Shown one piece after another: positions 1 through 7,388 of a stretch of DNA of 48,644 nucleotides. The stretch's first letter is position 1; every line of letters begins with the position of its first letter. Made by a program: the position numbers and the translations under genes. The notes beneath the pieces are model-generated. The model did not search any database. It was not told where the DNA came from and saw only the letters and a program-made list of their open reading frames with translations. Origin of the DNA: Gammaproteobacteria bacterium. Lineage in GTDB: Bacteria > Pseudomonadota > Gammaproteobacteria > Pseudomonadales > Pseudohongiellaceae. The stretch is taken from NCBI GenBank assembly GCA_018661465.1, contig JABJIC010000011.1:1-48644 (forward strand), read 5' to 3'.

Positions 1-139
1 GAGTGATATTTTTGATTACATTGAAATGTTTTATAACAGCAAACGACGGCACAGTTCCAATAATCAGCTGTCGCCTGTAAAGTATGAAGAGCGTTATCAA
101 CAGAGGCTGCTAAGTGTCTAGAGAATTGATAGCGATTCA
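1..139 (+). mobile_element. IS3-family insertion sequence, right end only
   Basis: The window opens inside an IS3-family element. Bases 2-121 encode the C-terminus of its OrfB transposase. The stretch from about 114 to 139 reads, on the minus strand, TGAATCGCTATC followed by a TCTAGACAC box, which resembles IS3-group terminal repeats. The element therefore probably ends at base 139 with the usual CA-3' terminus. Host sequence resumes at 140, inside a minus-strand gene. The exact end and the target duplication cannot be confirmed because the other end lies outside the window. Confidence 0.75.
2..121 (+). CDS. IS3-family transposase OrfB, C-terminal fragment
   Basis: The reading frame is open from the window edge and ends at TAG 119-121, giving 39 residues. 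It contains the IS3 OrfB C-terminal pattern FDYIEMFYNSKRRHSSN followed by LSPVKYE. In intact IS3 transposases this lies just after the last Glu of the DDE catalytic triad of the rve integrase core. The catalytic residues themselves are outside the window. The product would be the DDE recombinase that moves the element. It is partial only because the window starts here, so nothing can be said about whether the element is intact. Confidence 0.85.
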   Translation, partial: SDIFDYIEMFYNSKRRHSSNNQLSPVKYEERYQQRLLSV

Positions 140-374
140 AAACAAAGCTCGCATCTGCTGGTATGAGTGAATTGCTAACTGAAGTGGAAACTTCTAGAAC
201 ATCCAACAGACCGCTTTCATTTTGCTGCAGATCCAGGTAGTCATAAACGTCACCGTTGTAAACCACATTGGGGATTCGTAATACGCCAGTATCGTCATTA
301 AAGGTACTTATTGTTTGTTGGGCGAAAGAGGCAGAAATAAAGAAAGAGAAAAGAACTACTAAAAGTGATTTCAT
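140..374 (-). pseudogene. Small secreted protein, 3' part removed by IS3 insertion
   Basis: On the minus strand an ATG at 372-374 starts a frame encoding a clear Sec signal peptide, MKSLLVVLFSFFISASFAQQ, then a mature segment with GVLRIPNVVYNG and YDYLDLQQNESG. About 78 residues are readable before the frame runs into the terminal repeat of the IS3 element at 139/140. The mature part resembles short exported beta-rich proteins common in marine gammaproteobacteria, but I do not recognise a named family. The host gene is interrupted, so its remaining codons should lie on the far side of the IS. The ribosome-binding site before the ATG is weak. The gene is probably non-functional unless the truncated product is tolerated. 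Confidence 0.6.
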
Positions 375-732
375 TTACATGTCTCGGAAAGTAGGTAGGT
401 GAGTGGCAAAAATAACCTAACTTAAATAATAAGGTCAAGTTAAGTAGATGTTTGACATAGGCCCTCAGAAAAATGATGCCTAGGGACAGAATCGAACTAC
501 CAACACCAAGGTTTTCAGTCTTCAGCTCGACCAGTATTTGTATTTGCTCCGGAGGGAGTGCCTAACATGAGTGCCTGAATAGGTTTTTAGCTACCATATT
601 GGGCCTCGAATTGGAGACTTTCCGCAAAACCTTCCATGTCTGCTTTGGGTCGAAAGCAGACACTATCGAAATAAGAGAATTTCACTCAGAACGCAGCAAT
701 CCCTCGCCAAAACCTATCGCCGAACGAACTGT
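375..732. other. Intergenic region without a protein gene
   Basis: This stretch of about 360 bases separates the IS-truncated secreted protein from the M28 peptidase gene. Both are on the minus strand, so it must hold the promoter of the first and any terminator of the second. I see no convincing reading frame. The only recognisable content is the tRNA-Phe-like fragment at 474-534. The remainder (about 540-730) shows no strong hairpin with a T-tract. Confidence 0.5.
474..534 (-). pseudogene. tRNA-Phe-like 3' fragment
   Basis: Read on the minus strand, the segment contains an anticodon-loop-like ACTGAAAA (the GAA anticodon context of tRNA-Phe). A T-arm GGTAG-TTCGATT-CTGTC follows, pairing over five positions with wobbles, and then a 3' end CCTAGGCATCA. 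It aligns by eye with the last ~60 bases of bacterial tRNA-Phe, including GTTCGATTC. The 5' acceptor strand that would pair with CCTAGGC is missing, the anticodon stem has mismatches, and the terminal CCA reads TCA. It is therefore a degenerate fragment, not a working tRNA. Such 3' fragments often mark old att sites of integrative elements, but that origin is inferred. Confidence 0.5.
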
Positions 733-2064
733 TTAGTCGAAGGAGCCGGCGGGACCGGGGAATACTACCGGGCTTTCGCTGCCGTCGGGGGCTACGCTGG
801 AGACTCCGAAGAAGTAGTTGTCGATTACGACGTTCTCGAGTGTAAAGCTATCAACATCTCCTACATTGCGGTGGTAATCCCAAGTGGGGGAGGTTGTAAG
901 TCGCCAGTGGACTCTGTAGCTGGCGGCTCCTTGAACTTTTTCCCAGCTCAGTGTTGTGGAGGGACGGACTGCCCCTGCTATGTCTGTGCTGGCTGGAGGA
1001 GGCGGGGCAGAAGCCATGGATGCTAGTGTTACGGCATTGAGTGAAGTTAGTTTGGCAGCGTATTCAAAATTGACGTGCTCGATGACATCTCCATAGCTGA
1101 TGCCGTTTTCGACTCTGATGTCTTGATGTTGTTGTGTATAGTTTTCGTTGGTTTCCATGATTCTTACTGCCGGAAAGCCAGCTTCGTTGAAAGGGCGGTG
1201 GTGGCCTCCGCGTCCAAATCTGTCCAGCCTGTAGACCATCATGATGTCCAGATTGGGGATATAACGATCTGCCATCTCATCGACATAACGAGCGATATTG
1301 CGGGAAGCGGAATCTACTTCGCCACCTTGAGATCGGCGTTGGCGTGCCTCCGCTTCGGTCTCGACATAACGGGTTCCTTCTGAAAAGACCCGAGCTGTTG
1401 TGTTATTGGTAACGCCATTGACTCCAGTAATGTTGCCGATCATATCGTTGTTGATTACGGCGTCGATATTCCAGTCGTTTTCAATTGCGTACTCGGCGAG
1501 AATGGCACCACCATGGAGACCCTGTTCTTCGCCAGAGAGTCCGATGAATGCGATGGAGCCAGGGAATCTGTAAGCGGATAAGACTCGAGCAGCCTCGATG
1601 ACTCCGGCCATGCCGGAAGCGTTGTCATTGGCGCCTGGAGATTCTGACTCAAAGTTGAGTGGGTCACTGACCCTGGTATCGATATCTCCACTCATCATGG
1701 TAAATCGATTGGAATCATCTGTGCCTCTGAGGATGGCGATTACATCCACTACTTCAGTTGGGTCGGGTACTCGGGTAGTTCCGGATACAATTCCGCTTAC
1801 GGTGAAGACCTCCAGGCAGCCTCCGCAGTCTGTCGAGATGCGATTGAATTCTGCTTCAACCCATCGTCTGGCGGCACCTATTCCCCGAGTATTCGACTGG
1901 GTTTCCGAGAGTGTATGGCGTGTACCGAAACTCACCAGGGTTTCGATATCAGCCCGTATTCGGTCAGCAGAAACTGAGGCTACTATATCGTGCATGTTTT
2001 GTTCGCTGGATTGGGCGCCAAGTGGTAGCAGTGCAAGAAGTAGGGTTAGGGGCATTCTTTTCAT
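733..2064 (-). CDS. Exported M28-family metallopeptidase
   Basis: This 443-residue protein has a signal peptide (MKRMPLTLLLALLPLGAQS), a central M28 zinc-peptidase domain and a C-terminal fibronectin-III-like segment (from about residue 360). M28 enzymes are di-zinc exopeptidases acting on peptides. The usual metal-site motifs are visible: SPGANDNASG (bridging Asp), LSGEEQGLHG (catalytic and ligand Glu), NNDMIGN and a late His in QQHQD. The first ligand motif, normally SGHxDSR, reads SGDIDTR, so Asp stands where a His ligand is expected. I start at the ATG at 2062-2064 because it begins the signal peptide and has AAGGA upstream; an in-frame ATG 36 bases further upstream (2098-2100) has neither. 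The gene is divergent from the cyclase-family gene. Confidence 0.85.
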   Translation of the reverse strand: MKRMPLTLLLALLPLGAQSSEQNMHDIVASVSADRIRADIETLVSFGTRHTLSETQSNTRGIGAARRWVEAEFNRISTDCGGCLEVFTVSGIVSGTTRVPDPTEVVDVIAILRGTDDSNRFTMMSGDIDTRVSDPLNFESESPGANDNASGMAGVIEAARVLSAYRFPGSIAFIGLSGEEQGLHGGAILAEYAIENDWNIDAVINNDMIGNITGVNGVTNNTTARVFSEGTRYVETEAEARQRRSQGGEVDSASRNIARYVDEMADRYIPNLDIMMVYRLDRFGRGGHHRPFNEAGFPAVRIMETNENYTQQHQDIRVENGISYGDVIEHVNFEYAAKLTSLNAVTLASMASAPPPPASTDIAGAVRPSTTLSWEKVQGAASYRVHWRLTTSPTWDYHRNVGDVDSFTLENVVIDNYFFGVSSVAPDGSESPVVFPGPAGSFD

Positions 2065-2182
2065 TGTTCTTATTTTCCTTTGGATTGGGAAGCTGTACAT
2101 AATGTAACTGTTTCGAATTTCTCCGGCTACATTTTTAAGGGCAGTGAAACTTTGTCGCCATCAGCTAGGGGGTAGTTCCCCA

Positions 2183-2204
2183 CTCACGGTCGAAGGACCG
2201 TGAG
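2183..2204. repeat. Perfect 9-bp hairpin in divergent intergenic region
   Basis: A perfect inverted repeat with arms CTCACGGTC and GACCGTGAG is separated by the tetraloop GAAG. No T-tract follows, so it is not a standard terminator. It lies 120 bases before the cyclase-family gene and within the region that must hold promoters for both divergent genes. A second shorter stem (GCAGAC/GTCTGC) follows at about 2216-2236. It may be a regulatory or untranslated-leader structure; its role is unknown. Confidence 0.4.
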
Positions 2205-2323
2205 CATGCAATACCGCAGACGCTGGCCGGGTCTGCACCAAGGGGAAACAAGCGATAAGACCAATCACAACTTGACCCTCTGCACAGTCTGACAAATACT
2301 CTACTGACAAACAGGAGCCGAAA

Positions 2324-3310
2324 ATGAATACAACAATACGCAGATTAATCACTACGCTTTTTATATCAGCAGGGCTCGTAGCCTGGCATGTGCCGGTAAA
2401 TGCTCAGCAGTTGGGCAAAGATGTAGTTGATGCCTGGATGCAGAGCCTTTCAAATTGGGGTCGGTGGGGTGATGACGATCAGATGGGTACGGTAAACCTG
2501 ATTACTGAATCGACTCGTCTGGCGGCGGCTAAACTGGTTCGTAGCGGGGTCTCCGTATCCATGGCTCACGAAGTGTTGGTCAACGAGTCGGTTGATAATA
2601 GTAATCCCTATGATCATAGAATGACCGCGATCGGCAGTAGTCCGGGCCCCTGGTCAGGAGACTACATCGGCGTTTCCTATCATGGCTATGCCCATTCCCA
2701 TCTCGACGCGCTCTGTCATCGGTTTCAAGATGGTGTGATGTTTAATGGATATCCTGAAAGTGATGTCACTGAAGAAGGCTGCGCCAATCTTGCTATTACT
2801 GCTTTCAAAGATGGTATTTTTGGCCGGGGAATTCTTATCGACTTTCCTCGAATGATGGACCTGGACTGGATCGAGCCGGGGGTCGGGTTTACGCCGGACT
2901 GGTTTGATCAGTGGGAAGAGGAAACCGGAATTACTATAGGCTCTGGGGATATAGTGCTGGTACGTACGGGTCGCTGGGCAATGCGAGAGGCTGTGGGCCC
3001 CTGGAACGTGGCCACTGATTCAGCCGGTGTTCATGCCTCGGCGGTAGAGTGGCTCAAGGATAGAGATATTTCCATGATTGGCAGCGATGCAGCTCTTGAT
3101 GTTAAGCCTTCAGGAGTAGACGGCTATGATTCGCCAGTACATGCTCTGGTTTTAGTCGCCTTGGGAATGCCAATCTTCGATAATTTGGATCTTGAAGATG
3201 TTGCACAAGAAGCTGCTCGTCAAGGTCGATGGGAATTTTTGCTAACAACAGCGCCTTTACGAGTAGGGGGAGGCACTGGGTCTCCGCTAAATCCTATTGC
3301 GACTTTTTAG
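2324..3310 (+). CDS. Exported cyclase-family (kynurenine formamidase-like) hydrolase
   Basis: The product is 328 residues with a signal peptide ending near VNAQQ (residue 28). The body matches the cyclase family PF04199, metal-dependent hydrolases related to KynB and to isatin hydrolase. The metal-binding signature is seen as YHGYAHSHLDALCH, the family's HxxxHxDxxxH-type motif, near residues 126-139. WGDDDQMGTVNLIT near the N-terminus is typical of a common secreted branch. The gene starts with AGGAG seven bases before the ATG and stands alone, divergent from the M28 gene. The substrate cannot be told from sequence; cyclic amide or ester hydrolysis outside the cytoplasm is the likely role. 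Family assignment is firm and the substrate open. Confidence 0.85.
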   Translation: MNTTIRRLITTLFISAGLVAWHVPVNAQQLGKDVVDAWMQSLSNWGRWGDDDQMGTVNLITESTRLAAAKLVRSGVSVSMAHEVLVNESVDNSNPYDHRMTAIGSSPGPWSGDYIGVSYHGYAHSHLDALCHRFQDGVMFNGYPESDVTEEGCANLAITAFKDGIFGRGILIDFPRMMDLDWIEPGVGFTPDWFDQWEEETGITIGSGDIVLVRTGRWAMREAVGPWNVATDSAGVHASAVEWLKDRDISMIGSDAALDVKPSGVDGYDSPVHALVLVALGMPIFDNLDLEDVAQEAARQGRWEFLLTTAPLRVGGGTGSPLNPIATF

Positions 3311-3626
3311 GGGATGTAAGATTTGCCGTCTGTAGTTGGGGTCGTTCATTTTTGCTGAGGGACCGCACTATACGGGTAGGTCTAATTCCTCCAGCAGGAT
3401 TCGTGGGCCCTTCAGAGGAAGTGGAGTTCTTTACCTAAGATAAACATATCTAGAGGGTTCTCCTCGGTCGCTCAGTGCTACGCTTTTATGCCGATACGGG
3501 AGAACCCGCCGACATAGTACTGAGAGTTCATATTGAACCGCAGTGTAGTAGCTGGAACTGGAAAAGATTTTTTTGGTCGAATTATATTTTCATTAAATAA
3601 TAAAAGGGTCAGATCTAACACTTAAC
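3311..3626. other. Intergenic region with a 9-bp hairpin
   Basis: The region between the cyclase-family and TPR genes has no credible gene. It contains an inverted repeat, GGGTTCTCC at 3455-3463 and GGAGAACCC at 3499-3507, enclosing 35 bases that can fold further. No run of T follows, so it is not a clear terminator and may be a dispersed repeat unit. A T-rich/A-rich stretch before 3605 probably holds the promoter of the TPR gene. Confidence 0.4.
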
Positions 3627-4718
3627 ATGTCAAAAGACAGCGGTCATAGTTTATTTGGGTTAGCCTTCGTGAGTTTGGCGCGCTTGTCTATGGTCCTAGT
3701 ATTCCTGTTGTTTGCTCAATTACAGGTATCTGCTCAAGAAGATTCTGATGCGCCAGAGGGCTTGGTTGAAGAGATTGAGTTAAGCGAGGAAGAGCAGGCG
3801 GCAGCGCAGGCTAGAGCTTTGGAGATTTCTAGAGAGTTGCAAGCCAGACGGCAAGCGATCGAGCTAATGCAAAGCGAGCAGGGTATATATTCCCCGGATC
3901 TGCAGGAGGCTTATTCTGATCTTGCCTCTTTCTACGATGAAATTGAAGACTATGATAGTGCGGTTTCAACTCTGGGAGATGCATTACAGATTACGCGGAT
4001 TAATACAGGGTTGTATAGCGAGCAACAACTTCCCCTGATCAATCAAATGATAGGCAGCAATTCCAAATTGCAAGAATGGCAATCTGTAGATGATTTGCAT
4101 GAGTTGCTGCTGCATATTAATAGCCGTATCCATGAATTGGATAGTCCGTCATATTTGCTCGCCGCAGAGGGATACGGCAGTTGGAAATTGCAATTGCTGC
4201 GAGAGAATTTACTGGAGTTGAGTGCCAGAGGCTTAAGCAATACGGCGGATAATCTAAGTGATTATTACGAATCTCTTATTAAGCGAGTGGAAGCGCAGGA
4301 GGGAAACAACTCGGATAATCTGTTGAAGATACTCTATGGCAAAACTGAAGTTGATCTCGCGCTGGCAACTTATATAGCCCGTATTCCCTATACTGCATTT
4401 GAAGGGCTGGCGGCTCCATACATCAATCAGACCCGATGTCAGAATGTGAGAAATACAGCCGGTGCCGTAGTTCGCCAATGCTATAGCGTACGAATAGAGA
4501 ATCCGCGATATCGCCAGTCTCAACGAGACGCCAAGCGCTTTGAGCTCAATCGCCACAACAGGTCTGTGCAGGCTTCTCTGGAGCGCATGGAGCAGATCGG
4601 TGTAGAGAGCAGTACTCTGAGTTCATCGGAGAGAGGGGAGTTGGATGCTCAGATCGCCACATTTCAGGCGAGGATTCAGCAGACAGTTCGCCTCGGCAGG
4701 CGTGGCAGCCTGTTTTAG
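3627..4718 (+). CDS. Exported tetratricopeptide-like protein, function unknown
   Basis: This 363-residue protein has a hydrophobic segment at about residues 17-36 ending in VSAQE, which looks like a signal peptide or anchor with a long basic-polar N-region. An acidic Glu/Gln-rich helix follows, then helical repeats. The best TPR-like stretch is around residues 85-125 (YSPDLQEAYSDLASFYDEI, then DYDSAVSTLGDALQITR). The C-terminal part contains two Cys in TRCQNVRN and RQCYSV that could pair, and ends in a helical, Gln/Arg-rich tail. No enzyme motif is visible. TPR arrays usually serve as protein-interaction scaffolds. The ribosome-binding site is weak, so the start is uncertain; a later ATG at residue 22 would shorten the N-region. 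Confidence 0.7.
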   Translation: MSKDSGHSLFGLAFVSLARLSMVLVFLLFAQLQVSAQEDSDAPEGLVEEIELSEEEQAAAQARALEISRELQARRQAIELMQSEQGIYSPDLQEAYSDLASFYDEIEDYDSAVSTLGDALQITRINTGLYSEQQLPLINQMIGSNSKLQEWQSVDDLHELLLHINSRIHELDSPSYLLAAEGYGSWKLQLLRENLLELSARGLSNTADNLSDYYESLIKRVEAQEGNNSDNLLKILYGKTEVDLALATYIARIPYTAFEGLAAPYINQTRCQNVRNTAGAVVRQCYSVRIENPRYRQSQRDAKRFELNRHNRSVQASLERMEQIGVESSTLSSSERGELDAQIATFQARIQQTVRLGRRGSLF

Positions 4719-4805
4719 CGGTACTCCTGGCTCTCAGCCTAATGGATTTATAATTCCACCTAGCGATTTTACTGGAAAAATACCCCCAGTCGGGGTACAA
4801 CGTGT

Positions 4806-4836
4806 CTCATCAGTGGGCTCTGTTTCCGCTGATGAG
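4806..4836 (+). promoter_or_regulatory. Leader hairpin upstream of the peroxiredoxin gene
   Basis: The arms CTCATCAG (4806-4813) and CTGATGAG (4829-4836) form a perfect 8-bp stem with a 15-base loop. The stem ends about ten bases before the GGAGG ribosome-binding site of the selenoprotein gene. No T-tract follows, so a terminator is unlikely. It could influence translation initiation or mRNA stability; this is inference only. Confidence 0.35.
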
Positions 4837-4856
4837 AATAATAACCGGAGGAGTTT

Positions 4857-5399
4857 ATGTCTCATATTGCTAAGCGACTGGTCCGGCTAATGCTGTCTAC
4901 TCTTGTAGCTGCAGTAGCACTGGGCAGTCAATTCGCTGCGGCACTGGAAGTTGGGGATAAAGCCCCTGATTTTTCATTGCAAGCATCGGATGGCATGACC
5001 TACAGCATGTCCCAGTTTGTCGGGGTTAAGCCTGTAGTAATTGCTTTTTTCCCGAAAGCCTTTACCGGCGGTTGAACTATGCAATGTAAAGCGCTGCGTG
5101 ACAGTGCCAAAGAAATTCAAAGTTTCGACGTTGCATACTTTATGGCCAGTGTAGATACACTGGAAGACAATACAGCCTTTGCTAATGAGCATGAGGCCGG
5201 CTTTCCAATTTTGGCAGATCCTAGTAAGGAGATGGCTGGAGAGTACGAAGTATTGATGGAAGTCGGTTTCGCCAATCGATGGACTTATTACATCGGAATT
5301 GACGGAACTATTCTAAAGATAGATAAGGAAACTAATCCAGCAACTGCAGGTAGAGATTTAACTAATACCATGGATGCCTTGGGTTTTCCTAAAGTCTAG
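4857..5399 (+). CDS. Periplasmic peroxiredoxin, probable selenoprotein (Sec73)
   Basis: Reading through the TGA at 5073-5075 gives one 180-residue AhpC/TSA-type peroxiredoxin. It has a signal peptide (to about residue 29), then [15 protein letters not shown], then the active-site motif P-K-A-F-T-G-G-U, and a conserved thioredoxin-fold remainder with [15 protein letters not shown]. The peroxiredoxin signature is PxxxTxxC, and the TGA sits exactly at that peroxidatic Cys, with frame and homology continuing immediately as [11 protein letters not shown] hairpin suitable as a bacterial SECIS follows. Selenocysteine peroxiredoxins are known in marine bacteria. GGAGG precedes the ATG. The product would reduce peroxides in the periplasm; Cys77 could be the resolving residue. 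A nonsense mutation is the alternative, but it would have to fall by chance on the one catalytic codon. Two separate genes are much less likely. Confidence 0.85.
5073..5107 (+). promoter_or_regulatory. Candidate bacterial SECIS element after the in-frame TGA
   Basis: Downstream of TGA 5073-5075 the arms GCGCTG (5091-5096) and CAGTGC (5102-5107) pair over six positions with one G-U wobble, closing the five-base loop CGTGA. The loop starts 21 bases after the TGA, and its second base is G. Bacterial SECIS elements need a short stem-loop with a G among the first loop bases, roughly 16-37 bases after the UGA, to bind SelB. These features are satisfied by eye; no folding energy was computed. Confidence 0.6.
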
Positions 5400-5455
5400 A
5401 GTTATGCAAGAGTTGAACAAGAGTTAAGTAAGAGCAACTCTAATAGTACGCCCGC

Positions 5456-5493
5456 AAAACCCGGTCATCATTGATGGTCGGGTTTTGTTTTTT
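5456..5493 (+). terminator. Rho-independent terminator of the peroxiredoxin gene
   Basis: A long stem with outer arms AAAACCCG and CGGGTTTT and a further paired inner segment is followed by GTTTTTT. It lies about 60 bases after the peroxiredoxin stop codon and is a strong, canonical terminator on the plus strand. Confidence 0.85.
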
Positions 5494-5609
5494 CTACGGA
5501 ATATGTCTGAAAAGTGATAGTAGCTGGCCTTATTGTGGTCAAACTGCTCGCTCGCTTGTAGGGTGTCAGGCGCTATGACAAAATATCCGTATCAACAATA
5601 GGAGTAAAT

Positions 5610-6497
5610 ATGTCGAAGTCAGGTCTTTGGGCGATTGCCGCAATAGCATGTTTGACTTTGCTTTATCTGGTCTACCTTGCCGCCACATTTGAGGCGCCGG
5701 CAGGACGAACTACAGTAGTTATTCCACCACCAGTAAGAGAAGTAGTGGAGGAAGTCACGCCACCGCCGACCATTCGTCCCAGCCTTCCGCAAATTCGTTT
5801 GCAGACCGAAGAAGATGAGCCTGTAATTGCGACCGGTGAGCCGATAATTGAAGAGCTGCCGGTGGAAGTTGCAATATCGACTGATGAAACTCCTGTTGTG
5901 GAAGATACTCTGATTGAGCTTCCCTCTCTTAATGATAGTGACTCATTTATTATTGAAAAGATTCAGGCTTTTCAGAATGGCGTAGAGCTAATTCAATTAT
6001 TGTCTAATGATCAGTTGTTACGAAGCTTTGTTGTCTTTGTCGAAAACATCAGTCGCGGAGAATTTCCCCAGACCGGACTGCCTTACCGTCGCATCGATGA
6101 GGAGATGGCTGTAACTACAGTTGATGACAACCTCTTCGTAATGGACGAGTCAGCCCATGCCCGTTTCGATCGAGTGGTTGACACTTTCGTTGCCATAGAC
6201 ACCGATCAGGCGTTAATTCTATACCGGACTCTCTCTCCCTTGTTTCAACAGGCTTATTCGGAGATAGGTTTTCGCAATGTGAATTTCGATGACACCTTGC
6301 GTCAGGCAATTAACAATGTGCTACGTTCGCCAAACGTTGACGGGCCGTTTCAATTGGTTAAACCTTCAGTGATGTTTCTTTATGCTGATTCCAGTATCGA
6401 GAACCTCAACAATGTGAATAAGCAATTAGTTCGCATCGGCCCTGAAAACACCGAAAAATTAAAAGCAAAGCTACGTGAATTCACTCTGCTTCTTTGA
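5610..6497 (+). CDS. DUF3014-domain inner-membrane protein
   Basis: The 295-residue protein begins with one transmembrane segment (about residues 7-25, LWAIAAIACLTLLYLVYLAA). A Pro/Glu/Val-rich linker follows (about 32-105), and then a globular domain from about residue 108 that matches DUF3014. Characteristic stretches are LLSNDQLLRSFVVFVENISRG and YADSSIENLNNVNKQL near the C-terminus. DUF3014 proteins are widespread in gammaproteobacteria and of unknown function; the topology suggests a periplasmic domain. AGGAG lies seven bases before the ATG. The sulfurtransferase gene follows after only 19 bases, so the two are probably cotranscribed. Confidence 0.85.
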   Translation: MSKSGLWAIAAIACLTLLYLVYLAATFEAPAGRTTVVIPPPVREVVEEVTPPPTIRPSLPQIRLQTEEDEPVIATGEPIIEELPVEVAISTDETPVVEDTLIELPSLNDSDSFIIEKIQAFQNGVELIQLLSNDQLLRSFVVFVENISRGEFPQTGLPYRRIDEEMAVTTVDDNLFVMDESAHARFDRVVDTFVAIDTDQALILYRTLSPLFQQAYSEIGFRNVNFDDTLRQAINNVLRSPNVDGPFQLVKPSVMFLYADSSIENLNNVNKQLVRIGPENTEKLKAKLREFTLLL

Positions 6498-6516
6498 TAT
6501 CTAAGTCACAAAAAAA

Positions 6517-7374
6517 ATGAGTCTGCAAATTCCTTCATCTCTAGTTAGTATCGATTGGTTGAATGATCATATTGATGATGATCGGCTCATTGTCATGGAT
6601 GCTTCGGTGCCTCCTGTTGTGCCGGGCTTTGTGTCTACCAACTCCGAGGGAGAGTTCTGCGCAATTCCTGGAGCTCGCCGCTTCGACTACGATCAGAAAA
6701 TTTGTAAACAGGATTCTTCCCTGCCTCACATGATGCCTTCTGCTGAATTATTTCAGCAAGAGTTGCGTAAGCTTGGAGTGAACAAGGATAGCGTGATCGT
6801 TTTTTATGATGACGTTGGGATCTATTCTAGCCCCAGAGCTTGGTGGATGATGAGAGCAATGGGCCACAGTCAAGTTGCTGTTCTTGACGGTGGGCTACCG
6901 GCTTGGATGCAAGCAGGCCTAACTATAGAAAGTAGCTTGTCAGACGCTGATCTTGCTGGAAATTTCATAGCCACTGCTAATGATGATTTGTTTTGTGATT
7001 TTAATGATGTTCTGAATTCTTTGGATAGTTCTTCATGTTGCATAGTCGACGCAAGGTCCGCAGGTCGCTTCTATGGAACTGCACCGGAGCCAAGGCCGGG
7101 AATGCGAAGTGGTCATATGCCTGGAGCCAAGAACCTGCCATTCCCCCAGGTCTTGAATGAAGGTCGGATGAGAGATGTTGAAGAACTAAAACAGTTGTTC
7201 GAATCCATCTCCGGTCCAGAGAAAAAAATCATTACCAGCTGTGGCTCAGGCCTTACTGCCTGCGTTCTAACCCTGGCAGCCTATCTGGCAGGTTTTGAAA
7301 AGCTCTCTGTGTATGATGGCTCCTGGACCGAGTGGGGTGCGCCATCCAAGCTGCCTGTGGTTACTGAAGATTAG
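6517..7374 (+). CDS. sseA: Tandem-rhodanese sulfurtransferase (3-mercaptopyruvate sulfurtransferase type)
   Basis: The 285-residue length and two rhodanese domains match the SseA/TST family. The N-terminal domain (to about residue 140) is non-catalytic and contains FYDDVGIYSSPRAWWMMRAMG. The C-terminal domain carries the active loop SCGSGLTAC with the persulfide-forming Cys242. A CGSG[V/L]TA loop favours 3-mercaptopyruvate over thiosulfate as donor. The end SWTEWGAPSKLPV is typical of the family. No signal peptide is seen, so the enzyme is cytoplasmic and moves sulfane sulfur to acceptors such as thiols or cyanide. It follows the DUF3014 gene closely without an obvious ribosome-binding site. 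A 13-base tandem duplication covers its stop codon. Confidence 0.9.
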   Translation: MSLQIPSSLVSIDWLNDHIDDDRLIVMDASVPPVVPGFVSTNSEGEFCAIPGARRFDYDQKICKQDSSLPHMMPSAELFQQELRKLGVNKDSVIVFYDDVGIYSSPRAWWMMRAMGHSQVAVLDGGLPAWMQAGLTIESSLSDADLAGNFIATANDDLFCDFNDVLNSLDSSSCCIVDARSAGRFYGTAPEPRPGMRSGHMPGAKNLPFPQVLNEGRMRDVEELKQLFESISGPEKKIITSCGSGLTACVLTLAAYLAGFEKLSVYDGSWTEWGAPSKLPVVTED

Positions 7375-7388
7375 CTACTGAAGATTAG
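7362..7388 (+). repeat. 13-base tandem duplication over the sseA stop codon
   Basis: TACTGAAGATTAG occurs at 7362-7374 and again at 7376-7388. The first copy ends with the sseA stop codon and the second copy lies in untranslated sequence with its own in-frame-looking TAG. It looks like a recent slippage duplication and does not alter the protein. Confidence 0.7.

Noticed and set aside
474..560. A functional tRNA gene on the minus strand
   Set aside because: The 5' acceptor strand and a proper D-arm are missing and the anticodon stem is mismatched, so only a fragment is supported.
4857..5075. A truncated peroxiredoxin pseudogene followed by a separate small gene
   Set aside because: The frame continues without shift, the TGA falls on the catalytic codon, a SECIS-like hairpin follows, and no ribosome-binding site precedes the ATG at 5079.
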